From contig NZ_QBKI01000003.1 of assembly GCF_003054055.1 (NCBI RefSeq), forward strand, positions 62,001-126,000: DNA of 64,000 nt. The letters are read 5' to 3'. Numbering within the stretch: position 1 is the stretch's first letter; every line of letters begins with the position of its first letter. This document shows positions 29,441 to 37,361 of the stretch, piece by piece. This DNA is from Pontibacter mucosus (lineage in GTDB: Bacteria; Bacteroidota; Bacteroidia; Cytophagales; Hymenobacteraceae). A model generated the notes under the pieces. It ran no database searches and was not told where the DNA came from. It saw nothing but the letters and a program-made list of their open reading frames with translations. The position numbers were made by a program, and so were the translations under genes.

Positions 29441-29472
29441 GAAAGCCCGCAACTGTTGCGGGCTTTCTTTTT
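29441..29472 (+). terminator. Terminator after the polyamine genes
   Basis: Stem GAAAGCCCGCAAC with its complement and a T-run that runs directly into a TATACTT motif. Confidence 0.9.
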
Positions 29473-29571
29473 ATACTTCCGGCCCTGGCCATACTTTATA
29501 CTTTGCGCTGCGTATGTATAGCGCAGCAACTATAACATGCTTCTACTATATTTCATCCAAAAAATAAAACT

Positions 29572-29904
29572 ATGGGATTTATACTTAAACTTATTCTGAC
29601 GGGTGCAGCTGCCATGATAGCAGCCTATGTGCTACCTGGGGTTTCTATTGACGGATTTCTCACCGCGCTGATACTGGCGCTGGTGCTGGCGGTACTGGAT
29701 GCCATCGTGCGGCCTGTCCTTGTTTTCCTCACCATCCCGGTAACCATACTTACCCTGGGGCTTTTTCTGCTGGTCATCAACGCTGTTATCATACTTCTGG
29801 CCGACTGGCTGGTGGCAGGCTTTGATGTGGCGGGCTTTTTTTGGGCGCTTCTCTTCAGCCTGGTGCTCTCCATTGTCTCCGCCATACTGGATATGATCTT
29901 CTGA
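29572..29904 (+). CDS. Phage holin family 4 / YvlD-type membrane protein
   Basis: A 110-residue hydrophobic protein with about four membrane segments: GFILKLILTGAAAMIAAYVL, a long stretch around FLTALILALVLAVLDAIVRP, VFLTIPVTILTLGLFLLVIN and the C-terminal LLFSLVLSIVSAILDMIF. The DAIVRPVLVFLTIPVTILTL core is typical of the YvlD family, often annotated as a phage holin superfamily IV. It is likely a chromosomal envelope protein; no phage genes are near. Confidence 0.85.
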   Translation: MGFILKLILTGAAAMIAAYVLPGVSIDGFLTALILALVLAVLDAIVRPVLVFLTIPVTILTLGLFLLVINAVIILLADWLVAGFDVAGFFWALLFSLVLSIVSAILDMIF

Positions 29905-29929
29905 GGCAGCGGTAGTCTATAGACAAAGC

Positions 29930-29965
29930 AAAAGCGGCGGTTCATTTTCATGGGCCGCCGCTTTT
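29930..29965. terminator. Terminator between YvlD-like and copper-protein genes
   Basis: Stem AAAAGCGGCGG with its complement around a 14-base loop, between two convergent genes. Confidence 0.8.
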
Positions 29966-29982
29966 GCATGTATAAGTATAAA

Positions 29983-30318
29983 TTACTTCTGCTGCATCCA
30001 CTGCTCGCAGGCCTCGGCGCACTCGCGGCAGGCATCAGCGCACTTCTGGCAATGGTCGTGCTGGTGCTTGCGGCACTCTTCCTCGCAGAGGCGGCAAATT
30101 TCGATGCACTCCTTCATCACATGCTTGGCGTGCTGCGAGTTGCGGGCCACAAAACGGGCCGTCAGGGTGCAGATGTCGGCACAGTCGCGGTCGAGCATAA
30201 TGCAGCGCACCATCATTTTTACGTCATCTTCCTGCAGACACATGGTGGCGCAAGTCTCGCAAGCGGTGATACATTTTATCAGCACGTGCTCCAGGTTGTT
30301 GGTTATCTCTGATTTCAT
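29983..30318 (-). CDS. DUF326 four-helix bundle, Cys-rich copper-binding protein
   Basis: A 111-residue all-helical protein with 16 Cys arranged as C-x3-C and C-x2-C pairs (CITACETCATMC, CIEICRLCEEEC, CQKCADACRECAEAC). This is the pattern of DUF326 proteins related to the copper-storage protein Csp, in which Cys line the core of a four-helix bundle and bind Cu(I). There is no signal peptide, so it is cytoplasmic. Copper binding is inferred from the family. Confidence 0.85.
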   Translation of the reverse strand: MKSEITNNLEHVLIKCITACETCATMCLQEDDVKMMVRCIMLDRDCADICTLTARFVARNSQHAKHVMKECIEICRLCEEECRKHQHDHCQKCADACRECAEACEQWMQQK

Positions 30319-30426
30319 AGCTTATGATTTATGTTAGTTATCCAGTTAAACCTACGCAGTAGGAGAGGCATGGTTCTTAGTTTGTTGAAAGCAGGCCGGA
30401 GGCTCGTAATTGCGCGGGCGAATGGT

Positions 30427-30434
30427 TATCTTTG
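30427..30434 (+). promoter_or_regulatory. Bacteroidota -7 box for recQ
   Basis: TATCTTTG matches TAnnTTTG and lies 58 bases upstream of the preferred recQ ATG at 30492. It overlaps a TTG that would be the first codon of a longer frame, which argues against that upstream start. Confidence 0.5.
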
Positions 30435-30491
30435 AAAAACAAAACATGGCAGGTGCAGCCAGAACGCCATGCCACTGTGAGGAATAAGGGA

Positions 30492-32624
30492 ATGGTTACG
30501 ATCAGGGAGGCACGAGAGGCCTTAAAATTATACTTTGGTTACGAGCAGTTCCGGCCCATGCAGGAGCAGATCATCGACGGTGTGCTGCAGGGGCGGGATG
30601 TGGTGGTGCTGATGCCGACCGGCGGCGGTAAATCCGTCTGCTACCAGGTGCCGGCGGTGGTGCAGCCGGGCATGTGCGTGGTGGTGTCGCCGCTGATTGC
30701 CCTGATGAAGGACCAGGTGGAGGCGCTGCTGGCCAACGGTATTCCGGCAGCGTACATCAACAGTTCCCAAAACGCCGAGCAGCAGTACGCGATTGAAAAC
30801 CAGTGCCTGGAGGGCAAGCTGAAGCTGCTCTACGTGTCGCCGGAGAAGCTGCTGTCCTCAGGTTTCCTGGCTTTTCTGCGCCGGGTACGCATCTCGCTCT
30901 TTGCCGTGGACGAGGCGCACTGCATCTCTTCCTGGGGCCATGATTTCCGGCCGGAGTACACGCAGCTGAAGGCGCTCAAGCAGCAGTTCCCCGACACCCC
31001 GGTTATCGCCCTTACTGCCACCGCCGACAGGCTCACGCAGAAGGATATCCAGGAGCAGCTTTACCTGCGCAACCCGCAAGTATACGTAGCCTCCTTCGAC
31101 CGGCCAAACATCAACCTGATGGTGAAGCCCGGCCGCGACCGCTTTAACAGAATTACCGATTTTCTCTCTCGCAAGCCGAACCAGCCCGGCATTATCTACT
31201 GCCTCAGCCGGAAGGCCACCGAAAGCCTGGCCGATAAGCTCAAGCGCAGCGGCTTTAACGCCACCTACTACCATGCCGGTATGTCGGCCAACCAGCGGGC
31301 CAAGGCGCAGGAGGATTTCCTTAACGACGACGTGCAGATTGTGTGCGCGACCATCGCCTTCGGTATGGGTATCGATAAATCCAACGTGCGCTGGGTTATT
31401 CACTACAACCTGCCCAAGAACATCGAAGGGTACTACCAGGAAATCGGCCGCGCCGGGCGTGACGGGGCTAAATCAGATGCCTTGCTTTTCTATAGCTACG
31501 CCGATGTGCAGAACCTGCGCACCATGCTGCAGGATAACCAGAACGAGGCGCAAACGGAGCTGCAACTGGTAAAGCTGGAGCGCATGCAGCAGTTCGCGGA
31601 GGCCGCTGCTTGTCGCCGCCGTATCTTGCTGCAGTACTTTGGCGAAAGTATGGAGAAGGACTGCGGCAACTGCGACATCTGCCGGAATCCCCCCACCCGC
31701 TTCGATGGCACCGTGATTGCCCAGAAAGCCTTGTCTGCCATAGCCCGTACCCAGGAGCAGGCTAACATGGGTTTGCTGGTGGATGTGCTCCGCGGGGCCA
31801 GAAATGCCCAGGTGTTGCAGGGCGGGTTCGATAAAGTGAAAACCTACGGCGCCGGCCGCGACATCAGTACCCTGGACTGGACCCGCTACCTGCACCAGAT
31901 GCTGAACGAAGGGCTGATTGAAATGGCCTACGACCAGGGCTATACGTTAAAGCTGACCGAGCAGAGCCGGCAGGTACTGTTTGAGGGCAAAAAAGTACAG
32001 CTCGTTAAATTTGAGGATGTGAAGCAGGAGGAACCGGCCATCAAGGCCCGTCCGAAACGCGAGCTCATCAAGGATGCTCTCTTTGAGAAACTGCGCGCAC
32101 TCCGCAAAAGCCTGGCCGATGAGTATGGCGTGCCGCCTTACGTGGTGTTTACCGATACCACCCTGCAGGAAATGGCTGCCGAGCGGCCCACCAACAAGAT
32201 TGCCATGCTGGCCATATCGGGCGTAGGCGCCCAAAAGTATGAGCGCTACGGAGACTCCTTCATCACAGAGATCATCGACTTTATAAACGAGGAGCAAAAC
32301 AAAGGCAACAAGATGAAGGGGGCCACACACCTGGCTACACTGGAGTTGTTGCAGCAAGGCCTTAGCATTGAGGAGATTGCCAAAATGCGCAGCCTGAATC
32401 CCGTAACGGTTTTCTCGCACCTGGCCACCCTCTATGAGCAGGGCTACGACGTGGATCTCTCCAGGTATGTGAGCAGTGCCGAGTATAAAGTTATCGCCAA
32501 AGCCATTGCCAAATTTGGAGTAGATGCCAAGCTAAAGGACCTTTTTGAAGCCTTGGGTGAAGCGTATGCCTACTATAAGATAAGGCTCTCGGTTTCGATT
32601 TATAAGAAGCAGAATAGTTGGTAA
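30492..32624 (+). CDS. recQ: ATP-dependent DNA helicase RecQ
   Basis: 3'-5' helicase of recombination and fork repair. From the ATG at 30492 the product has 710 residues: MPTGGGKSVCYQ (Walker A), VDEAHCISSWGHDFRPEY (DEAH and the RecQ aromatic loop), then FGMGIDKSNVRWVIHYNLPK and EIGRAGRDG. The zinc-binding RQC domain has CRRRILLQYFGE and CGNCDIC, and an HRDC domain follows (LRALRKSLADEYGVPPYVVF). A further C-terminal segment with a helix-turn-helix look (LLQQGLSIEEIAKMRSLN) is common in this phylum. Confidence 0.97.
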   Translation: MVTIREAREALKLYFGYEQFRPMQEQIIDGVLQGRDVVVLMPTGGGKSVCYQVPAVVQPGMCVVVSPLIALMKDQVEALLANGIPAAYINSSQNAEQQYAIENQCLEGKLKLLYVSPEKLLSSGFLAFLRRVRISLFAVDEAHCISSWGHDFRPEYTQLKALKQQFPDTPVIALTATADRLTQKDIQEQLYLRNPQVYVASFDRPNINLMVKPGRDRFNRITDFLSRKPNQPGIIYCLSRKATESLADKLKRSGFNATYYHAGMSANQRAKAQEDFLNDDVQIVCATIAFGMGIDKSNVRWVIHYNLPKNIEGYYQEIGRAGRDGAKSDALLFYSYADVQNLRTMLQDNQNEAQTELQLVKLERMQQFAEAAACRRRILLQYFGESMEKDCGNCDICRNPPTRFDGTVIAQKALSAIARTQEQANMGLLVDVLRGARNAQVLQGGFDKVKTYGAGRDISTLDWTRYLHQMLNEGLIEMAYDQGYTLKLTEQSRQVLFEGKKVQLVKFEDVKQEEPAIKARPKRELIKDALFEKLRALRKSLADEYGVPPYVVFTDTTLQEMAAERPTNKIAMLAISGVGAQKYERYGDSFITEIIDFINEEQNKGNKMKGATHLATLELLQQGLSIEEIAKMRSLNPVTVFSHLATLYEQGYDVDLSRYVSSAEYKVIAKAIAKFGVDAKLKDLFEALGEAYAYYKIRLSVSIYKKQNSW

Positions 32625-32689
32625 GGATGCTGTGGAGCGTAGGGCGCATATTACTTTGAGGTAATTTTGTGGCCCGAATGGCTTGCAGA

Positions 32690-33330
32690 GCCATACTTTA
32701 TACTTTGAATGTACTTCTATACTTGACTCGCGCAAGCGTCCGCTTGTGCCGTTATACTTTAGTTATACTTTACTGCCGCCGCTGCCCGCAACTTGACAGA
32801 AGCTATTCTTTCTAGCTTCTGTTCATCCTCCAGACTTACTTAAGCTACTGTTGCATTTCCGGCATTGGTGCTCTCAAGCCCGAGAGGGCTCGCCTTCAGG
32901 CATCGCGCTGCTTTCGCTTCCTGCCCTCGTGCCTCGGGCTGCCTCGCCTCTGGCTCGTCACCGGAACCTCTCGAGGCGCTCAACCCAAAGGCTGGGAATC
33001 ATTCAATAGCTACTGCCTTTGCTGTCATCTCGACCTTCGGGAGAGATCTGGAGAGAATTCCCGATAGATCTCTCGCGCTGCTCGAGATGACAGAGTGAGT
33101 GGTGAGTATAATTTCCCTCCTCGGAGGGGCTGGGGGTGAGTTTATACTTTGTAGGGACAGGTTGAGACCAGTCCGCGCGAAAACAGAAGCTATAAAACTC
33201 ATATTTAGCACCAGTAATTACAGACTCCCCGCCTTAGACAAGGAGGGGCAAGGGGTGGTTGGACCCGGGGCTACAAAAACTCTCACCCATTGTTACATTA
33301 GAGCTGGAAGAGGTGAAGAGGAAATGTAAT
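32690..33330. repeat. Composite intergenic repeat, copy 2
   Basis: Non-coding 800 bases between recQ and the protease. It repeats the modules of copy 1 in the same order: AAGCTATTCTTTCTAGC, GGCGCTCAACCCAAAGGCTGGG (about 32971-32992), the 72-bp hairpin (33022-33093), TAGGGACAGGT (about 33152) and CTCCCCGCCTTAG/AAGGAGGGG with GGTTGGACCC. Open frames inside are incidental. Confidence 0.75.
33022..33093. repeat. 72-bp hairpin repeat, copy 2
   Basis: Same arms as the element at 3456-3527 (CTGTCATCTCGA and TCGAGATGACAG), with a few internal changes. Confidence 0.75.
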
Positions 33331-33372
33331 AGACTTATACTTCCACAGTCAACCTCAATTATAACCAGATAT

Positions 33373-33414
33373 AAAGCAGCAGGGCCACCTATACTTAGGT
33401 GGCCCTGCTGCTTT
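33373..33414 (-). terminator. Terminator of the protease gene with TATACTT loop
   Basis: A perfect 18-bp stem (33373-33390 with 33397-33414). The loop and its flank read TATACTT, so the motif lies at the tip of the hairpin; a further TATACTT follows on the right. Confidence 0.85.
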
Positions 33415-33429
33415 ATACTTTACTGCTCC

Positions 33430-34992
33430 TTACTTTAAAGAGGCAATCGGATCCGGGGTGCTGTCCTTGTCGCCGGTGATGTAGCCTTGGCTAAGCACCT
33501 CGCCACGGAGGGCCAGTATACCCGCCACGTGAGGCGCGGCCATCGAGGTGCCGTAGTGGCCACCAGAGAAGCTGCCATTTTTCGTAGTAGTCGACACGTT
33601 AACACCCGGGGCAGCAAAGTCCACGCTGGCGCCGAAGTTAGAGGAAGCCCACATTTTGTGGTAGCTATCCATGGCCGAAACAGTATAAACACCTAGGGCA
33701 TCCACGCGGGCTGGCGAAGAACTGGCGCAGTCTACGTTGCTGTTACCAGCTGCGATGGCGAAAAGGATGCCGTTGGCTGCCGCCGTCTTCACGGCATTGT
33801 CCAGGGTAGAGGAAATGCCACTGCCCAGGCTCATGTTTACCACATCACCCGGCTTGCTGTTTCTGTTTACATAGTTCACCGCTGAGATTGCTCTTGAAAC
33901 AGTGCCGGCGCCGGCGTCGTCAAATACGCGCAGGGCAACGATGGTGGCGTTAGCGGCCACGCCCAGCATGCCTGAGCCGTTGTTTTTCGCCGCGATGATG
34001 CCTGCCACCGAGGTACCGTGGCCAAAGCCATCCTCGATAGACTCGTTACCATAGATAAAGGAGAAGCTTCTGGCCATATCCACGTTCAGGTCCGGGTGGT
34101 CGGTGTCAATACCGGAGTCAATTACCCAGATGGTTTTGCCTGTGCCGTCGCCGTAGCCCACGCGCTCGATGTTCCATGGAATGGTTTCACCGGCGAGCGG
34201 GGTGAGGGCGGTGTAAGCAAGGGCAGGATTGGTTGGGGCTGGCTCAACCGGAGCAGGATCGGTAGGAGTAGGCTCGGTCGGGGCTGGCTCAGTCGGTGTT
34301 GGTTCTACAGGAGCCGGCTCTGATGGTGCAGGCTCAGCAGGCGCAGGTTCAGTTGGAGCGGGTTCGGTTGGGGCTGGTTCAGTCGGTGCTGGCTCAGTAG
34401 GAGCAGGTTCAGTAGTACTGCCGCCATTGCCTTTTCCGTTTCCTTTGCCATTACCTTTTTCAGTGACGTCGCCATTGCCTTTCCCGTTGCCGCCGTCTAT
34501 TTTAGAGGAGCCACCTGTGTTGTTCCGCTCTCTGCCGTTTCCTTTCTCCGTTATCTCAGACTTGTCTGACCACTTTGGGGCAAGGGCGATGATACGGTCC
34601 TGCTCTACGTAGGCTACCTCCGGGTTATTGCGCACTGCTGCCAACTGGCCGGGCGTGAGGCGGGCGGCAAAGCCGTTCACCACGCCTTCGTACACCTGCT
34701 GTACCTCTTTTATCTCAATTTTGGAGGCAGTTAACACGCGGTCGCGCTTCATGGCGGCTTCTGTTTTGCTCACCTTAAAGTCCTGGCCATTGCTGGTGTT
34801 AAAGCTGTTGCCGTTTTTCAGCACCACAATGTACTGGCCTTCAATCGCCTGGCCGTCCTGGGCAGAGAACGTAGCCTGGGGCTGGTTAAACTGGTTTTCC
34901 ATCAGTTCGTCTTTCTGACAGCCTGACAGGGTCATCATGGAAGCAAGGGCAGCTAAGGCCACTGTGCGACCGGGAGTAATTATACGAATCAT
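33430..34992 (-). CDS. Subtilisin-like serine protease (S8) lipoprotein with I9 propeptide
   Basis: The 520-residue product has a lipoprotein signal (lipobox TLSGC, Cys25), an I9-type inhibitor propeptide (about 50-130), then a Gly/Asn/Lys-rich linker and about 15 Pro-Ala-Pro-Thr-Glu units (190-260). The peptidase domain follows with catalytic Asp292 (VIDSGIDTDHPDL), His325 (DGFGHGTSVAG), oxyanion Asn417 and Ser483 (GTSMAAPHVAG). The linker may extend the protease from the membrane or be cleaved when the proenzyme matures. It ends in a strong hairpin. No T9SS C-terminal sorting domain is seen. Confidence 0.92.
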   Translation of the reverse strand: MIRIITPGRTVALAALASMMTLSGCQKDELMENQFNQPQATFSAQDGQAIEGQYIVVLKNGNSFNTSNGQDFKVSKTEAAMKRDRVLTASKIEIKEVQQVYEGVVNGFAARLTPGQLAAVRNNPEVAYVEQDRIIALAPKWSDKSEITEKGNGRERNNTGGSSKIDGGNGKGNGDVTEKGNGKGNGKGNGGSTTEPAPTEPAPTEPAPTEPAPTEPAPAEPAPSEPAPVEPTPTEPAPTEPTPTDPAPVEPAPTNPALAYTALTPLAGETIPWNIERVGYGDGTGKTIWVIDSGIDTDHPDLNVDMARSFSFIYGNESIEDGFGHGTSVAGIIAAKNNGSGMLGVAANATIVALRVFDDAGAGTVSRAISAVNYVNRNSKPGDVVNMSLGSGISSTLDNAVKTAAANGILFAIAAGNSNVDCASSSPARVDALGVYTVSAMDSYHKMWASSNFGASVDFAAPGVNVSTTTKNGSFSGGHYGTSMAAPHVAGILALRGEVLSQGYITGDKDSTPDPIASLK

Positions 34993-35545
34993 AGCTAAAA
35001 GTTGAGTAATAGGATTGTAAATGGTTGTTTGGGTCTAAAGTCCAATTAAATACCTCACCGAAACCCAGGTAAACTTTGAAAAGTTCACTTTAAGGGTTTT
35101 GTAACTGAGAAAATTTAATGGTGTGGCTTTGTATAGTTATAAAAATGAAGTAGGGAGCAGGCCCACATGCAGATGCGGGAATAAAAGAACCGAAAAACCT
35201 GTGTATTTAGGATTTTTCTGTACTAGTAGCTGGGGTTTATTGGATGTAGAGTTGTTTCAAATAGTATATGTGTTTTTGCTGTACCTTATTATTGTTCTAT
35301 AAAATTCCGCTAATAAAAGCTTATTTCAAAGTATAACTACATTATTGCGGCAATATAAAGTTGCACAAAAGAAACAATTTTCAATATTCTTAGAAATGTA
35401 AAATTTATTCTGTTTTTTGGATTATATGATTTTCGTATGAATTTAGTATTTCTGCTAATAATGTTAGTATTATTGCTAATTATTTATTAGTTTTACACGC
35501 GAGCGGCTAAAAATTGGCTGACCGAAGTAAAAAGAAGGAGCTACT
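34993..35545. other. AT-rich intergenic region, divergent promoters
   Basis: No gene of note; strongly AT-rich. It separates the divergent protease and XRE/S24 regulator genes and must hold both promoters. The operator-like pair at 35443-35480 is the main recognisable signal. Confidence 0.65.
35443..35480. promoter_or_regulatory. Paired operator-like repeats upstream of the S24 regulator
   Basis: Two 17-base units, TTAGTATTTCTGCTAAT (35443-35459) and TTAGTATTATTGCTAAT (35464-35480), begin 21 bases apart, two helical turns. Each is a near-palindrome TTAG(T/C)A-N4-TGCTAA. They end about 65 bases before the regulator ATG, a fitting place for autoregulation. Confidence 0.65.
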
Positions 35546-36331
35546 ATGCAGTTGGTTACATTAAACATTAGACACTTGCGCAAGCAGGCAGGCTACACGC
35601 AGGCACAACTTGCCGAGAAGCTGGATATTAAGCGCTCGCTGGTGGGTGCTTATGAGGAGGGAAGGGCAGAGCCAAAACTGAGTACGCTGGTGAATGTAGC
35701 CAGGCTGTTCGATGTCTCGCTCGATGACCTGATAACCCGCGACCTGGTACATGAGGCCCCATCGGCTTCAGATAATACTGCTGCCCGTGCCAATGGCGGC
35801 AACTTGCGCGTGTTGGCTATCACCGTGGACGAGCAGGAAAACGAAAACATTGAACTGGTGCCCTACAAGGCTTGCGCCGGTTACCTGAATGGCTATGCCG
35901 ATGCAGAGTTCATAGAGGAGCTTCCGCGTTTCCGTTTGCCGATGCTCGGTACCGGCGGCACTTACCGCGCTTTTGAAATTAATGGCGACTCGATGCTGCC
36001 GATTGCTTCAGGCACTGTAATCGTGGGTCGGTTTATTGAGGACTGGAGCCAGATAAAAGACGGCACGCCGTGTATCATCGTGAGCCAGAAAGAGGGCGTA
36101 GTCTTCAAGCGCGTCTTCAACAAACTAAAAGATGCCTCGGTGCTTCGCCTGCACTCCGACAACCCGGTTTACTCGCCTTATGAGTTACATATCGGGGATG
36201 TGGTGGAGATTTGGGAAGCCAAGTCCTACATCAGCTCCACGTTCCCTATAGCAGACCTGTCTCTCGACAAGCTCTCGAGCATTGTGCTGAACCTGCAGAA
36301 AGAGATGCAGCAACTGAAGAAGGCAGAGTAA
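35546..36331 (+). CDS. XRE-family regulator with S24 (LexA/UmuD-like) peptidase domain
   Basis: The 261 residues comprise an N-terminal helix-turn-helix (LRKQAGYTQAQLAEKLDIKRS and following helices, 10-60) and a C-terminal S24 domain with nucleophile Ser149 in NGDSM and general base Lys188 in GVVFKRVF. The arrangement resembles phage CI or LexA-like repressors that self-cleave after DNA damage; the cleavage site is not identifiable with confidence. A C-terminal coiled-coil tail (LQKEMQQLKKAE) is extra. Self-repression through the upstream repeats is inferred. Confidence 0.88.
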   Translation: MQLVTLNIRHLRKQAGYTQAQLAEKLDIKRSLVGAYEEGRAEPKLSTLVNVARLFDVSLDDLITRDLVHEAPSASDNTAARANGGNLRVLAITVDEQENENIELVPYKACAGYLNGYADAEFIEELPRFRLPMLGTGGTYRAFEINGDSMLPIASGTVIVGRFIEDWSQIKDGTPCIIVSQKEGVVFKRVFNKLKDASVLRLHSDNPVYSPYELHIGDVVEIWEAKSYISSTFPIADLSLDKLSSIVLNLQKEMQQLKKAE

Positions 36332-36350
36332 GTTTTAACGTTTTTTATGG

Positions 36351-36390
36351 AAGCCTGATGCAGCGATAAGTGCTGTATCAGGCTTTTTTG
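36351..36390 (+). terminator. Terminator after the S24 regulator
   Basis: Stem AAGCCTGAT with ATCAGGCTT (36377-36385) and an inner pairing, followed by a T-run. Confidence 0.8.
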
Positions 36391-36498
36391 TTGCCCTACC
36401 TGCCATTAGCTAACAAGAAATCAGCTGTATCCGTAAAGCCTAAGCAAACAGGGCGCGGCCTGCGGCCTGTAACGTTGTGCATCTTAGAAAAACCAACT

Positions 36499-37218
36499 AT
36501 GATAAAACTGATACCTGCCGCTGATCATCATCATGCTAAAATAGGAGACTGGCTGGAGTCATACTATCTTTTCTCCTTCGCCGATTATTATGACCCCGCC
36601 AACGTGCAGTTCGGTCCGCTGCGTGTCTTCAACCACGACCGCATTACCGGCCAAAACGGGTTTCCGCTGCACCCGCATGCCGAAATGGAGGTAGTAACCG
36701 TTGTGCTGGACGGGGAGCTAACCCACAAGGATAGCCTGAGCAACGATGTTACCCTGAAAGCGGGGGATGTGCAGCGCATGACGACAGGCACCGGCTTCTC
36801 ACATTCCGAGTCCAACAACTCCGACAAAAACACCGAGCTGCTGCAGCTGTGGTTCCTGCCCAACAAAAAGGGGCTCGCCCCGGCATACGAGCACATGTCC
36901 CTGGATTTTCTGGATGCTAAAAACAAACTGGTGCCGCTCGTAACCGGACAGAAAGTGCTCGAGAACGTAGTGTACCTCAACTCTAACTCCACGGTATACT
37001 ATGGGCATGTGGGGCGCGGGGAGAACATCGATTTCAAGACATTCAAAATCCGGAAGGCGCTGGTGTATGTGCTGACCGGTGGCATGCTGGTTAACAACGT
37101 GGAAGCCGAAACCGGGGACCAGGTGCGGCTGGAGAGCCAGGATATTATCAGCCTGCACGGCAGCGCCGAGGCCACATTTATACTGGTAGATGTGCCGGCC
37201 GCCGAGGTGAATTACTGA
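36499..37218 (+). CDS. Pirin family protein (YhhW-like)
   Basis: I place the start at the ATG at 36499 (MIKLIPAADHHHAKIGDW). The 239-residue bicupin has the metal site HPHAEMEVVTVVLDG (H-x-H with a following Glu) and GTGFSHSESNNS, as in YhhW, a pirin with quercetinase activity in vitro. The physiological substrate is unknown. It stands alone between terminators. Confidence 0.88.
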   Translation: MIKLIPAADHHHAKIGDWLESYYLFSFADYYDPANVQFGPLRVFNHDRITGQNGFPLHPHAEMEVVTVVLDGELTHKDSLSNDVTLKAGDVQRMTTGTGFSHSESNNSDKNTELLQLWFLPNKKGLAPAYEHMSLDFLDAKNKLVPLVTGQKVLENVVYLNSNSTVYYGHVGRGENIDFKTFKIRKALVYVLTGGMLVNNVEAETGDQVRLESQDIISLHGSAEATFILVDVPAAEVNY

Positions 37219-37256
37219 TTTATACTTTGACTTATACTTTACCTTATACTTATAAG

Positions 37257-37295
37257 AAAAGCCGGCGCCACCTGAGGAGGGTGGCGCCGGCTTTT
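37257..37295. terminator. Terminator after the pirin gene
   Basis: Stem AAAAGCCGGCGCCACC (37257-37272) with its complement (37280-37295), followed at once by TATACTT. Confidence 0.9.
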
Positions 37296-37298
37296 ATA

Positions 37299-37338
37299 CT
37301 TCAGTCTTTATACTTCAGCCAAAGTATAAAGACTGAAG
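37299..37338. repeat. 17-bp inverted repeat with TATACTT/AAGTATA arms
   Basis: 37299-37315 and 37322-37338 are perfect reverse complements around a 6-base loop, with the motif at the loop-proximal ends. It lies between the pirin and permease 3' ends and may serve as a terminator for one or both. This 140-base spacer (37221-37360) holds nine copies of the motif. Confidence 0.8.
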
Positions 37339-37361
37339 CTTATACTTTATACTTATACTTT

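Noticed and set aside
29572-29904. Evidence of a prophage from the holin-like protein
   Set aside because: The protein belongs to the chromosomal YvlD-type family and no other phage gene is near.
32865-33329. Open frames in the second composite repeat
   Set aside because: Same reason: non-coding repeat modules with incidental frames.
34018-34612. Gly/Ser/Ala-rich plus-strand frames opposite the protease linker
   Set aside because: They are antisense readings of the Pro-Ala-Pro-Thr-Glu repeats.
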